Numbered from the stretch's first letter, positions 53,964 through 62,795 are shown. The stretch: 64,000 nt of DNA from Stenomitos rutilans HA7619-LM2 (GCA_019358945.1 JAHHIE010000005.1:62001-126000), one strand, 5' to 3'. Numbers and translations: made by a program. Notes: generated by a model not told the origin, from the sequence alone.

Positions 53964-54530
53964 ATGGTTCAGTCCCCTACAAAACGCATCACGTTTGAAG
54001 ACTACCTGACCTACGACGATGGGACAGACAATCGGTATGAACTCTTCGATGGAGCGCTTGTCTTAATGACTCCTCCAACAGGTGAACATGGGGCGATCGC
54101 AGGGTTTCTGCTCGTTCAGCTTTACCTAGAGATTCAACGCTTAGGGCTAGATTGGCGGGTGCGGCAAGGAGAGACAGGCGTGCGAACCACCGAAAGTCGG
54201 TCACGCTTGCCGGATGTCTGTGTCATCACAGACGAACAAGCACAAGCCATTCGCTATCAAGCGGCTATTCTCACAACGGCACCGCTCTTAGCGATCGAAA
54301 TTGTTAGCCCAGAATCCGTGACACGCGATTACCGATTCAAACGCTCCGAATACGCCGCTCTCGGTATTACTGAATATTGGATCGTTGATCCTCTAGAAGC
54401 CAAGCTTTCCGTACTGCTGCTGAATGACGGCTTCTATGATGTCATCGAGTTTAGGGGCAGCGATCGCTTACTTTCTCGCACCTTTCCTGAACTTGCTTTA
54501 ACCATTGAGCAAGTCTTAACTGCCCAATAA
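53964..54530 (+). CDS. Uma2-family (DUF820) endonuclease-like protein
   Basis: A 188-residue PD-(D/E)xK-fold protein. ITFEDYLTYDDGTDNRYELFDGALV (in parts) contains the first conserved Glu. RLPDVCVI, APLLAIEIVSPES (D...E-I-V core) and DYRFKRSEYAALGITEYWIVDP are all typical. The catalytic Lys position appears intact (RFKRSEY). It is complete and stands alone. It is the second Uma2 gene in 4.6 kb and differs clearly from the first. Confidence 0.9.
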   Translation: MVQSPTKRITFEDYLTYDDGTDNRYELFDGALVLMTPPTGEHGAIAGFLLVQLYLEIQRLGLDWRVRQGETGVRTTESRSRLPDVCVITDEQAQAIRYQAAILTTAPLLAIEIVSPESVTRDYRFKRSEYAALGITEYWIVDPLEAKLSVLLLNDGFYDVIEFRGSDRLLSRTFPELALTIEQVLTAQ

Positions 54531-54545
54531 GTACAAAGGCGGGTC

Positions 54546-54659
54546 ATGCTTAAAAAGCTCATCTTGGAAACCTGGAAAAGTTTTCGTTATGCAGAATATT
54601 TCATTGAACTACTTAATATCATGATGGGTAGAAACATTCGCAAAAAACTGAAAGGCTAA
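54546..54659 (+). pseudogene. N-terminal remnant of an AAA-type (RecF/OLD-like) ATPase
   Basis: A 37-codon frame begins MLKKLILETWKSFRYAEYF, like the first strand pair of RecF/OLD-type ATPases (LKKLxLENWKSF.YAE), then loses similarity before the place of the Walker A loop and stops. Only the gene start remains. Confidence 0.6.
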
Positions 54660-54671
54660 GGCTTTATATCA

Positions 54672-55277
54672 CTAGCCAAGGCATCCAAGTACCCCTTCAT
54701 TTTGCACTGCAACGTGTTGATAAAAGGTTTTTAGTTTCTCGAAGTCTTGTTGTATCCACGTCAATTCATTTTCATCCTCATCACCGCGAATTTTATAGAC
54801 GCTGTGTTGACGCATTGCTGGTGGATCAAAATGTTGATGAAGCAATACGGGCGTGATACCAGTTAAGCAATCGGCGATCGCACCGACATCATCGGGCAAT
54901 GTATAGCTAATACGAAAACCAATCGTCGTCTTGACCTGTGGATGTAAAATTGTGCCACCAAAAATGGCCTTTTCAATCAAGCTTAAATCAGGGCTTGGTT
55001 CAGGTTGGGGCTGATCTTGCCGCCGATTCTCAGAAAGCAAGTAATAGAGTGCGTCCCAACGACGTCCCCAAGCCAAACAGCGTGTTTCTAAACCGGGATG
55101 CTGTTGAATAGTTTGCTGTGCTGCTTCGGCAAAGCTAAGCCACGGTTGTTCCGAGGTTATTGCACCTCTCTCGATGGAACTGAAAAATTCAAGCAAACTG
55201 CCAAGTTCAGGATCTTGCCGTGATCGTTGCAGCAACGGACATTCAGGCATTGCCTGATATGTCATATCGATTCCCAT
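54672..55277 (-). CDS. DUF1877-family protein
   Basis: A 201-residue cytosolic protein. It starts GIDMTYQAMPE and contains RRWDALYYLLSE (the conserved W-x-A-L-x-Y-L-L), AIFGGTIL and PVLLHQHFDPPAM, ending WIQQDFEKLKTFYQHVA: the order of DUF1877 proteins. Function is unknown for the family. ATG at 55277; a second ATG at 55265. Confidence 0.75.
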   Translation of the reverse strand: MGIDMTYQAMPECPLLQRSRQDPELGSLLEFFSSIERGAITSEQPWLSFAEAAQQTIQQHPGLETRCLAWGRRWDALYYLLSENRRQDQPQPEPSPDLSLIEKAIFGGTILHPQVKTTIGFRISYTLPDDVGAIADCLTGITPVLLHQHFDPPAMRQHSVYKIRGDEDENELTWIQQDFEKLKTFYQHVAVQNEGVLGCLG

Positions 55278-55377
55278 ACAGCAAAGGTTAGAAACTATTC
55301 AACTTCAGCTTAAAGGACGATCGCAGAGTGAGCCTTTCCCATCCAAGAAAGCTCTATTAATCAACAGCTGTGATCAC

Positions 55378-56148
55378 TTAGTGAGTTGGTGTTTCAGCCA
55401 GCAACCAGCGCCAGATTTCGGGGAGTCGTCGTTGCCAGGAGGTCTCATAGTGCGATTCACCGTTTCCGAGCAGGAAGTGGACTTCGTGGTCTTTGTAGCC
55501 CAGCCCTTTGAGGTGGTTGTAGAAATTTTGCGTGATGGGGACGTAGTCAAGCCAAACGCCATGAAACGAGTATTGCTCCTGGCTCCCCACATATAGATAG
55601 ATTTTTAACCAGACATTTTCGTGACGATCCCAGAACTTAAACATCCGATCGCCACCCCACATCAAGGCAGGCGAAAGTCCACCAATGCGACCCACCGTCT
55701 GGGCATATTTCTTGCCGATGTAAAGGGACATCAACCCGCCCATACTGGAACCCATGACACCTGTCCACTGCGGCTGTGGGAGGGTGCGGTAGGTTTTATC
55801 GATATAGGGCTTAAGCTGCTTCACCAAAAACTGAGCGCACAGGTCGCCTCGTCCACCAATCCAGGGAGAGTATTCGATCATGCGATCGGGCGTATTGTCG
55901 ATCGCCACAATAATCCAGGGACGGACGCTTCCTTCTTTAACCAGCGCTTCCATCGTCGTGTTGGCGCACCAGGTATCAAACATGGCCGATTCTGGATGGG
56001 AAAACACATTCTGCCCATCAAACATGTACAAGACAGGAAACGATTGACCTGGCTGCTGTGTATAGGCATCAGGCGTAAAAATGCGAATGGTGCGCGTTAT
56101 CTGCTCAGCATCAGAATGGAAGTTGCGAATAATCTGAATAGTGCCCAT
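55378..56148 (-). CDS. Esterase of the EstD/enterochelin-esterase-like family
   Basis: A 256-residue alpha/beta hydrolase. FPVLYMFDGQNVF, WTGVMGSSMGGLMSLYIG (nucleophile Ser in GSSMGG, about residue 130), GGLSPALMW and the His in GNGESHYETSW make the triad with an Asp. The family hydrolyses esters such as siderophores, S-formylglutathione or acyl groups. No signal peptide with the ATG at 56148; the frame extends to 56226 without better support. Confidence 0.87.
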   Translation of the reverse strand: MGTIQIIRNFHSDAEQITRTIRIFTPDAYTQQPGQSFPVLYMFDGQNVFSHPESAMFDTWCANTTMEALVKEGSVRPWIIVAIDNTPDRMIEYSPWIGGRGDLCAQFLVKQLKPYIDKTYRTLPQPQWTGVMGSSMGGLMSLYIGKKYAQTVGRIGGLSPALMWGGDRMFKFWDRHENVWLKIYLYVGSQEQYSFHGVWLDYVPITQNFYNHLKGLGYKDHEVHFLLGNGESHYETSWQRRLPEIWRWLLAETPTH

Positions 56149-56344
56149 AGTGAGTGAGGAAGGGTAAACGACGTGTAGTTGGGGGCTAGAAAACGCATCA
56201 TTGCATCGAACCGTTGATGAATACATAGGCGGTGAGCGCCATTCCCAACAGAGCGCAAAGAAAAATTGGGGTATAGAGAAAAAAGTAGTGGAGACGGTTT
56301 CAGCCTCGCTAACCTGAGTGTAATGTTGCAGTCTTCTACAACGT

Positions 56345-56620
56345 ATGGAATTGATTCGCGCACATATATGGATTTCGGGACGGGTTCAAGGTGTTGCCTA
56401 CCGCATGACAACGGCCAAGATTGCAACGCACCTGGGTTTGAAGGGCTGGGTGCGAAATTTACCCGATGGACGAGTCGAAGCGGTTTTTGAGGGAGAGGAG
56501 GCCGCGATCGAGTCAATGGTGCGCTGGTGTCACGAAGGGCCACCAGAGGCGATCGTAGAACAAGTGAGAGCTTCTTACGAAACGCCGGAGGGCTTGCAGT
56601 CATTCAACATTCGCCGTTGA
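56345..56620 (+). CDS. acyP: Acylphosphatase
   Basis: A 91-residue enzyme that hydrolyses acyl phosphates. ISGRVQGVAYRMTTAKIA carries the phosphate loop and catalytic Arg20; GWVRNLPDGRVEAVFEG holds the catalytic Asn38. The usual VGFR is VAYR here, a tolerated change. It ends FNIRR. Full family length. Immediately after it lies a GGGGAGGC tandem repeat. Confidence 0.95.
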   Translation: MELIRAHIWISGRVQGVAYRMTTAKIATHLGLKGWVRNLPDGRVEAVFEGEEAAIESMVRWCHEGPPEAIVEQVRASYETPEGLQSFNIRR

Positions 56621-56629
56621 GTTGAGTAG

Positions 56630-56853
56630 AAGGCAGAGGGCAGGGGAGGCGGGGAGGCGGGGAGGCGGGGAGGCGGGGGAAGCAGGGGAGGCGGGAGAAG
56701 CAACTCAAAACTCGCTAGCTTGTCGATACAGAGCGCTACTTAAAACTCTTACACCTCTCACCTCTCTGTCCAACTCAAAACTCAAAACTTCTACGCTGAC
56801 CGCTAAAAATCGTCAGAGAATGTCTAAAGATGCAGAAATCTCTACTTTTTACA
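56630..56853. repeat. GGGGAGGC tandem repeat and STRR sequence
   Basis: Head-to-tail GGGGAGGC units run from about 56643 to 56677, then GAAGCAGGGGAGGCGGG, then CAACTCAAAACTC motifs and GCTGACCGCTAAAAA. No gene. Confidence 0.85.
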
Positions 56854-57912
56854 CTAATGCGTCAATTGCAATGGAGTGGCGACCTGCTGAATTTCGCGCA
56901 GTTTTTGTAGCACCAGGCCCTCGGTGAGTAAGCGCTTCGCTTCCTGGATGCCTGCTTCGAGCGATCGACAACCGCCACAGCGCCATAAATAGAATCCGCT
57001 GCTCCAGAGAGTAGACTGCATCAACTCAGAGGGTTGTCCTTGCAGGACAGACTGCATGGCTTCAATCAGTTTCGGTGTTGCGTCTAAGGGGACATTTTTG
57101 CCCTCAAAGCCATAGTCTCGTGAATGCAGGTGCAGGCGTTCAAAGTCGATCGCGGTTGCGCCTAAGCCGATAATAGCTGTCCGCTCTCTAGGCAAATCAA
57201 TACTTCCTTCTAAGCCTTTCACACTGGTGAAGTGAGTGATCCCTCGCAAGGTGATCGCCTCTTGAAACATCAATTCTGTCGGTGGATGCACGAAACCAGA
57301 GACAACATGCACCTCGCCTGCGTAGGGAGACCAGATTAACTCCATTGTCGCAAACGGTGGGCGTTTACCGATTTGTTCACGATAGGGCACCAGTCCTTGA
57401 GCCAGAGGAAAGTGGGTCGGCAAATAGATAAAGCCCAGCCCTGTGGCTTCTAACACGTGCTGCACTTGCGAGAGTGCAAGTTTGCTCCAGTCCACACCCC
57501 ATTCACGCCAGTAGTCAATAAGCGGTTCACCCTCTTTAGTCGGCATACGATCGCCCCCATGCATAATCACGGGGCAATGAGCCGTAGCCAAAATCAAGGC
57601 AATCAAAGGAGCGAGGGGAGTTGTGCGCGATCGTCCATCGTAGGGCACGCCCATCACCGTCACAGGATAGGCAGACGCGATCGAGTGCAGGCGTGGACCA
57701 AGTTCTGCATAGGCATCCAGCATCCCCGCCAACTCGGTACCTGTAGGTCGCCGGATGCGATGAGCAATCATGAATGCGCCAATTTGAGCCGGGGTCGCCT
57801 CTTGTAGCAACATCAACCGAGTTGCCGCTGCCGCTTCTTCACGGGTCAAGGATTCACTGGTATGTGTGCCGCTGCCCACTTTGCGAAGTAGTTCTCTAAA
57901 CTCATGACTCAT
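56854..57912 (-). CDS. cnaT: CnaT, anthranilate-phosphoribosyltransferase-like nitrate assimilation protein
   Basis: A 352-residue member of the glycosyltransferase family 3/TrpD-like proteins. VMGVPYDGRSRTTPLAPL, MHGGDRMPTKEGEPLIDYW and SVKGLEGSIDLP follow the TrpD order, but the phosphoribosyl loop GGDRMPTKEG differs from the biosynthetic GTGGD. In Anabaena cnaT (all0601) lies beside ntcB and is needed to express the nir operon. Here it follows ntcB after a 43-nt gap on the same strand, which is strong support. No trp genes are nearby. The start ATG at 57912 fits. Confidence 0.85.
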   Translation of the reverse strand: MSHEFRELLRKVGSGTHTSESLTREEAAAATRLMLLQEATPAQIGAFMIAHRIRRPTGTELAGMLDAYAELGPRLHSIASAYPVTVMGVPYDGRSRTTPLAPLIALILATAHCPVIMHGGDRMPTKEGEPLIDYWREWGVDWSKLALSQVQHVLEATGLGFIYLPTHFPLAQGLVPYREQIGKRPPFATMELIWSPYAGEVHVVSGFVHPPTELMFQEAITLRGITHFTSVKGLEGSIDLPRERTAIIGLGATAIDFERLHLHSRDYGFEGKNVPLDATPKLIEAMQSVLQGQPSELMQSTLWSSGFYLWRCGGCRSLEAGIQEAKRLLTEGLVLQKLREIQQVATPLQLTH

Positions 57913-57955
57913 AGCATTAACTCAATAGCGGCAGAAAGCACCCGCAAGAACGCGC

Positions 57956-58930
57956 TTACTCAACGGTTGCGATCGACAGTGGTAGCTGAATTTGAGGTGG
58001 CAACAAAGCAGCCACAAGATTAAAAAAGTGTTGAATGGGTGGAATTTGTAAGCGATCGCGCGTTGTCACCAGCACCACCTGACGGGTAAACGGCGGATCG
58101 GTCAGCGAATCGGACAACTCACCCTGCTGGCTCTTAACACCAGGAGCCAGCGATCGCACAGCTAAGGTACGGTCTGCATACGCCTCAACGAGAGCAGTTT
58201 CGGGCAGCAGAGCAATCAGTTCACCCTGCCGCACTACGCCTCGAAAGGCATCTGGCGTATTGAGTTCCAGTACCGCCCGTAACGTGGCTCCCCGTCGTTC
58301 AAACTGCTCCTGCACAAGCCGCTGCATCCCGTAGCCATCCTTAAAGACGACTTGGGGGTGTGTGACCAGTGCATCCCAGGGAACCGTTTCGTAGGTTGCT
58401 AGGGGATGGTCTGCTGCAATCAGTACCTTAATCGGCTCATCGTACAGCACCTGCACCACCATTTCTGGGTTCGTCATTAAAAACCGATTGTGCATGACGA
58501 TCGCCAGATCAACCAGCCCATCCTTCAGCACCTTGAGGGAGCGATCGCTGCCCAGCGCTGTCACCCGCAGTTGTACATCTGGGTAGTCGCGGCAAAACTG
58601 CTGCAACACGGGTGGCAGATGGTAAGCACAGATGGAATGAATCGCTGCCACACAAAGCTCTGGCTGTTTACCCGCCAGCAAATCATCTAAATCCTGAATC
58701 GCGATCAACCATTCCTGGCAAATCTTTTTGGCGCGCGGGAGAAACCGATCGCCCGCGATCGTCAGCTTTGCCTGGGTCGTGCGATGAAAGAGTGGAATCT
58801 TCAACGCAGCCTCTAAGCTTTGAATCTGCCGACTGATGGCTGATTGCGTCACGCCACAACGTTGAGCAGCTTGCTGAAAGCTACCTGTCTCTGCCACCGC
58901 GAGAAACGCTTGCAACTGCTCTAGGCGCAT
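57956..58930 (-). CDS. ntcB: LysR-type regulator NtcB of nitrate assimilation
   Basis: A 324-residue LysR-family activator. The helix-turn-helix is MRLEQLQAFLAVAETGSFQQ and onward to AISRQIQSLE (residues 1-40). The effector domain has ELCVAAIHSICAYHLPPVL and VFKDGYGMQRLV. It matches the NtcB proteins of Anabaena and Synechococcus as I remember them, which switch on nirA-nrt-narB with nitrite as signal. I chose ATG at 58930 because it starts the family domain; the frame extends to 59083, across the promoter. An NtcA promoter lies at 58987-59028. Confidence 0.87.
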   Translation of the reverse strand: MRLEQLQAFLAVAETGSFQQAAQRCGVTQSAISRQIQSLEAALKIPLFHRTTQAKLTIAGDRFLPRAKKICQEWLIAIQDLDDLLAGKQPELCVAAIHSICAYHLPPVLQQFCRDYPDVQLRVTALGSDRSLKVLKDGLVDLAIVMHNRFLMTNPEMVVQVLYDEPIKVLIAADHPLATYETVPWDALVTHPQVVFKDGYGMQRLVQEQFERRGATLRAVLELNTPDAFRGVVRQGELIALLPETALVEAYADRTLAVRSLAPGVKSQQGELSDSLTDPPFTRQVVLVTTRDRLQIPPIQHFFNLVAALLPPQIQLPLSIATVE

Positions 58931-58986
58931 GAAATCAGACGTAATGGTTAAAAATGTAGTCAAGGTCACAACGATACCTTCCAGTG

Positions 58987-58992
58987 ACCTTA
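58987..58992 (-). promoter_or_regulatory. -10 box of the NtcA-dependent ntcB promoter
   Basis: TAAGGT on the minus strand, 22 nt after the NtcA site at 59015-59028. Predicted start of transcription is near 58980, about 50 nt before the ntcB ATG. Confidence 0.75.
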
Positions 58993-59014
58993 GCGGATCT
59001 GTCCAGTCAGTTCG

Positions 59015-59028
59015 GTAGACCTTGATAC
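59015..59028 (-). promoter_or_regulatory. NtcA-binding site of the ntcB promoter
   Basis: On the minus strand this reads GTATCAAGGTCTAC, a perfect GTA-N8-TAC. TAAGGT (58987-58992) follows after exactly 22 nt as the TA-N3-T box. The spacing equals that in front of glnA. Confidence 0.9.
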
Positions 59029-59051
59029 AGCAAACGCGTTCAGTAGACATC

Positions 59052-59077
59052 AAAAAAGCCCCGCCAAAGGCAGGGCT
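59052..59077 (-). terminator. Rho-independent terminator of the COP23-domain gene
   Basis: On the minus strand AGCCCTGCC, TTT, GGCGGGGCT then six T. It lies 79 nt after the stop of that gene and ahead of the ntcB promoter, so it isolates ntcB. Confidence 0.9.
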
Positions 59078-59155
59078 AAGCATTGATTCTAATCTTATGA
59101 AAGGTACGACATTGCCGCGCCTCTACAAAAGAAATCATCCAATAGAACGGTTGCC

Positions 59156-59992
59156 TTAGCGAAAGTTCCCAGGATTTAGCCGCCGGGGAGCAGAGGTGTT
59201 AGCAGCGCCACTTCTCAGTTGCGTCCCTGTGCCACCGTCGCGTCGATCAAGGAAGGGACGCAGATTGATGCCGTCTGAACCGCTCGTCGATTGGCCGATG
59301 TTTGATAGTCCACCGATCGCCCGTCCAATTTGATCAACAATGTCGCTGCCGCCACCACCTGTATAGGTGTTCACTCCTTGCGTTTGCTGCCCACTGTCAG
59401 CAACGGTCAGGTTTTGGAAGACCCGATCGCGAGTCGAAGTGGGATCTTGTCCGTTCGGCACGGTCAGCACAATCCGACAGCTAGAAACTCTTTCTGTAGT
59501 CACGCAGACAGTGTTGTAGCCGTTCTCCGCGCCTGTCTTCATTTCCAGCAGCCCATCGGGGCGGTAAGATTCCAAGCGGCGGCTAATTTCGGCACAACGA
59601 CGATTGGCATCCCAGCCACCACCCATATTGCTGGGAATAGCCCAGGGGTAGGATTGTGTCGGCTGGCTTTCAGGACGATACATCACCGTATATTGACCAC
59701 TCACCATCTCGCAGGTAAAGCGAGTACCCGAAGCCGTTGTGGTAGAACCCGTGGATGGATTCGTCGTAGGGTTCGTCGTTGAGCCTGATTGCTGTGGCTC
59801 TGGGTTCACAATGACATCACCCGTATTTGTCGTTGAACTTTGAGCAACCTGAAGCGGCAATGCTGGCACAAAGGTTTGAGCTGCGATCGCGTTACCACCA
59901 CTTAGCAGCAACACTGCACTTAGCAAAGCGCTTAGGCTGCTGTACCGAAACGTAGAATTTCCCAACCTGTTTCCCAACTTCGGTAACGACAT
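59156..59992 (-). CDS. COP23-domain exported protein
   Basis: A 278-residue secreted protein. The signal peptide ends near NAIAAQ (residue 39). A Ser/Thr/Pro/Gly linker (TNPTTNPSTGSTTTASG) leads to the COP23 domain: RFTCEMVSGQYTVMYRPES, YPWAIP, GGWDANRRCAEISRRLE and NTVCVTTERVSSCRIVLTV. Two Cys pairs are likely disulfides. The domain is named after a circadian-oscillating membrane protein of Synechococcus; its biochemical role is unknown. The Gly-rich C-terminus (INLRPFLDRRDGG) is poorly structured. Confidence 0.85.
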   Translation of the reverse strand: MSLPKLGNRLGNSTFRYSSLSALLSAVLLLSGGNAIAAQTFVPALPLQVAQSSTTNTGDVIVNPEPQQSGSTTNPTTNPSTGSTTTASGTRFTCEMVSGQYTVMYRPESQPTQSYPWAIPSNMGGGWDANRRCAEISRRLESYRPDGLLEMKTGAENGYNTVCVTTERVSSCRIVLTVPNGQDPTSTRDRVFQNLTVADSGQQTQGVNTYTGGGGSDIVDQIGRAIGGLSNIGQSTSGSDGINLRPFLDRRDGGTGTQLRSGAANTSAPRRLNPGNFR

Positions 59993-60461
59993 AGCAAAAA
60001 CCTCAAAAAGACGTTAATAACTGAAGCGACGATGACAGAACGACGCAAACCTCGGAGGTTTTAACCAAGAATCTTTTCTATAGCACTTTCGCATGCAGGA
60101 GCGTGACCTCAACACGATCGCCCCAAGACTGATAGAGCAGCGAGCCATGCAATCTAGATCAGTTCGCCTCCAAGCAAAACATTCAAACCCAGTGACGTGC
60201 TACCGGCCCTCAAAGTTCCCCTTCAATAGTCCCCAAGTAGCTCTGCTCAGGGGTAGTTCCACACTTCTTTACATATCCTTGAGATGCCAACTGATATTCG
60301 ATCGAATACAACTAAGGCTCTACGCTTTATAAGCCGTCATATAACCCCACATACAGTCAGCGTTAGTTTTAGATTAGTGGAGCTGATTTCACAAAACTTT
60401 ATTTTGAAACGATAGGTATCGTATACTACGCGTTGGTGATTAAGAAGGAGCAGAACTGTAA
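59993..60461. other. Divergent intergenic region before crtR
   Basis: It carries the upstream regions of both genes. A -10-like TATACT (60422-60427) lies 35 nt before the crtR ATG. The frame 60093-60332 has no ribosome site or protein pattern. Confidence 0.5.
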
Positions 60462-61466
60462 ATGTCGGAGGCAGTGAAGCCCCTGACGGTGCCCAAGGAG
60501 TTGCTAGGTCCTCCTGGTGATTTCAATCCAACCCTGCTGATGTTTATCGGATCAGTGGCGCTGGCATCGGTGTCTACTTTGGGTTACTTTTGTTGGCATT
60601 GGTATCACTGGTGCAGCTTTGTGCTGAATTTCGTCGCACTGCATATAGTTGGTACGGTGATTCATGATGCTTGTCATAATGTGGCGCATCGCAATCGAGT
60701 GCTTAACGCGTTTTTGGGGCATGCCAGCGCGTTGATGCTTTGCTTTTCGTTCCCGGTGTTCACACGAGTGCATATGCAGCATCATGCACATGTCAACGAT
60801 CCCGCTAACGATCCCGATCATGTGGTTTCTACGGCTGGCCCGTTGTGGATTATCAATGCTCGGTTTTTGTATCACGAAGTCTATTTTTTCAGGCGTCAGC
60901 TCTGGCGTAAATATGAGCTATGGGAGTGGGTTGCTGCGCGACTAGTGCTAGCTGCGATCGTCTTCTCGGCTTTTCAGTTTGACTTCACAGACTATGTGTT
61001 TAATTACTGGTTTGTTCCCCTAGCGGTGGTTGGTTTTGCGCTTGGACTCTTTTTTGATTACTTGCCGCATCGCCCCTTCCATGAGCGCGATCGCTGGAAA
61101 AATGCCAGAGTGTATCCTAGTGCGGTGCTTAATCTGTTGATCATGGGGCAGAACTACCATCTAGTACATCATCTTTGGCCTTCCATGCCCTGGTATAACT
61201 ACCAGCCCGCTTACGTTGCGACTAGGCGACTACTAGATGCAAAAGGTGCTCACCAATCGCTAGGCCTTTTGCAAACGCCACAAGACTTTTTTGGTTTCCT
61301 TTACGATGTGGTGCTGGGTATTCGCTTTCATAAGCCGCACCCGGTTACCGTGAAGCAAGCTAGAGAGACTGCGCTTGGCCCACCAGTGCTTCGAGTAGAC
61401 GAGACAAGTGAATCTGAAGTCATAGAACCTTTGCTGGCAAGTCGTTCTACACCGTCATCGCCCTGA
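60462..61466 (+). CDS. crtR: Beta-carotene hydroxylase
   Basis: A 334-residue membrane-bound di-iron hydroxylase converting beta-carotene to zeaxanthin (and deoxymyxol to myxol). The His boxes are HDACHNVAHR, VHMQHHAHVNDP and NYHLVHHLWP, each in its expected place, with membrane helices around residues 25-65, 160-210. NDPANDPDH and EVYFFRRQLWRKYELWEW are typical of cyanobacterial CrtR. AAGGAG lies about 10 nt before the ATG. The C-terminus is about 30 residues longer than in Synechocystis. The gene stands alone. Confidence 0.95.
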   Translation: MSEAVKPLTVPKELLGPPGDFNPTLLMFIGSVALASVSTLGYFCWHWYHWCSFVLNFVALHIVGTVIHDACHNVAHRNRVLNAFLGHASALMLCFSFPVFTRVHMQHHAHVNDPANDPDHVVSTAGPLWIINARFLYHEVYFFRRQLWRKYELWEWVAARLVLAAIVFSAFQFDFTDYVFNYWFVPLAVVGFALGLFFDYLPHRPFHERDRWKNARVYPSAVLNLLIMGQNYHLVHHLWPSMPWYNYQPAYVATRRLLDAKGAHQSLGLLQTPQDFFGFLYDVVLGIRFHKPHPVTVKQARETALGPPVLRVDETSESEVIEPLLASRSTPSSP

Positions 61467-61639
61467 GTTAAACCAGACGAGCACCACCCAGTAAAAGCCT
61501 CTATCAGCAGCTTGCTTCTGTAGGCTGATTGCGATCGTTCGGTATCTCTATCTGGGTAGAGATACGCTTGGATGGTCGTTTCCTCAATAATGGTCACATA
61601 GCAAGACTGTTAGCTCTTGGTAAATTTGAGGAAAAAACT

Positions 61640-62020
61640 ATGGTCGGAAATCTTTTAACCTTACTGGCTACGGCGCTAAGTCTGCTTGTAGTTGATTTAG
61701 CGGTTCCTGGAGTCGATATCGCTACGTTCCCAGCCGCAATCATTGCAGCCATCTCGATCGGGTTGGTTAATGCGTTTGTCAAACCTATTTTGTCTATTCT
61801 GTCGTTGCCGCTCAACTTTTTGACGTTGGGGCTTTTCTCCCTCGTTGTGAATGGCTTTTGCTTTTGGTTGGCCTCTGTGTTTGTTCCTGGCTTTAGGGTG
61901 GACGGCCTCATTGCCTTCATTCTTTCCCCGATCGTCCTGTCGCTGGTCAGCACGTTCTTGAATAAATACTTTGCAGAACGTCAGGTTGGTGTCTTGCCCG
62001 AAGCGAAGCCTGAGGTCTAA
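61640..62020 (+). CDS. Phage-holin-family (Phage_holin_4_2) membrane protein
   Basis: A 126-residue protein with four hydrophobic helices (LLTLLATALSLLVVDLAV; AAIIAAISIGLVNAFV; FLTLGLFSLVVNGFCFWLA; AFILSPIVLSLVSTFL). The N-A-F-V-K-P-I-L and N-x-L-T-L-G-L-F pattern identifies the family, which is widespread in bacteria and usually unrelated to phage. GAGGA lies 7-11 nt before the ATG at 61640; an upstream extension to 61529 is not supported. It ends at a strong hairpin terminator. Confidence 0.88.
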   Translation: MVGNLLTLLATALSLLVVDLAVPGVDIATFPAAIIAAISIGLVNAFVKPILSILSLPLNFLTLGLFSLVVNGFCFWLASVFVPGFRVDGLIAFILSPIVLSLVSTFLNKYFAERQVGVLPEAKPEV

Positions 62021-62084
62021 GGTCTTGTTTGGTCTGGGATTGTCTGCGCTGATGGCAATTTCGTTATTGTTTGGAGTTAAAAGA

Positions 62085-62122
62085 AAGGGCAAGGAGATCG
62101 TTCAGACTCTCCTTGCCCTTTT
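62085..62122 (+). terminator. Rho-independent terminator after the holin-like gene
   Basis: AAGGGCAAGGAGA (62085-62097) pairs perfectly with 62108-62120, followed by TT. Thirteen base pairs, 10-nt loop. Confidence 0.85.
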
Positions 62123-62170
62123 GCTCAGTCTACGATCGTGGAGTGTTCGCCACTCGGCACGAGCCGGAAT

Positions 62171-62575
62171 CTAAGTGGTTGTTTTAGCGATTAAAGCTGC
62201 TTGAGCCATCGTCCAGTCGGGTCGAAGACTTTTAGCCTGACGTAGATAGGGATGGTAGATTTCAAGCTCTGGATTGGGTGTATTGAAGTGAATGAGAAAG
62301 CGGATACAGCGCTCCAAGCTACCTTCGACATGCATTTGCTGCACATCCAAAAGTGGCACGTTTGACCAATGAGGCCGTTCACGGGCGATCGAAGCAGGGA
62401 AAGTGGCATCCAGATCACGGGTAGCGGAAAAGGTCGCACTCACGATTTCGTTTGGATCAAGCCGATTATAAGCTTCCAGCTCATCCAGCAGTTCGTGGAC
62501 GGCTTCTCGAATCGCTTCAATTGAATTTTCTGAGACTGTTGTGGCCCCACGCACCGCCCGCACTCTCCAACCCAC
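62171..62575 (-). CDS. aroH: Chorismate mutase, AroH type
   Basis: A 134-residue trimeric chorismate mutase making prephenate for Phe and Tyr. It begins GWRVRAVRGATTVSENS, where Arg7 of the B. subtilis enzyme is matched by the Arg of AVRGATTV. EIVSATFSATRDLDATFPA and SLERCIRFLIHFNT carry the other active-site residues. The GTG at 62575 has GGAGG 8-12 nt before it, so the longer frame to 62644 is rejected. The C-terminal 20 residues (YLRQAKSLRPDW) are the usual helix. Confidence 0.93.
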   Translation of the reverse strand: MGWRVRAVRGATTVSENSIEAIREAVHELLDELEAYNRLDPNEIVSATFSATRDLDATFPASIARERPHWSNVPLLDVQQMHVEGSLERCIRFLIHFNTPNPELEIYHPYLRQAKSLRPDWTMAQAALIAKTTT

Positions 62576-62712
62576 GCTTAATCCTCCACGCACTTTCGCT
62601 AACACTTCTCTTGTATGAACAATTCTAATGATGTCTAACCCCAAGCTGCGTGCTGGTGATCAAACAGCTTGCATTCAATCGTGTCTGATCTTAATCATGG
62701 CTGCAAATGCTA

Positions 62713-62737
62713 AGGATGGCAGCCAGAATGCCATCCT
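62713..62737. terminator. Short inverted repeat downstream of sppA
   Basis: AGGATGGCA (62713-62721) pairs with TGCCATCCT (62729-62737). It sits between sppA and aroH, which lie on the same strand; no strong T run. Confidence 0.5.
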
Positions 62738-62795
62738 GCTTATTAATAATTAAGACGTTGCTGCCAGAAGCAAACTCTGTTTCGCTAGCTTGCTT

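Noticed and set aside
60416-60429. GTA-N8-TAC just before crtR
   Set aside because: The site overlaps the likely -10 box and has no second box at the right distance; probably chance in AT-rich DNA.
61529-61639. Longer start for the holin-like protein
   Set aside because: The ATG at 61640 has a ribosome site and begins the first helix; the extension has no pattern.
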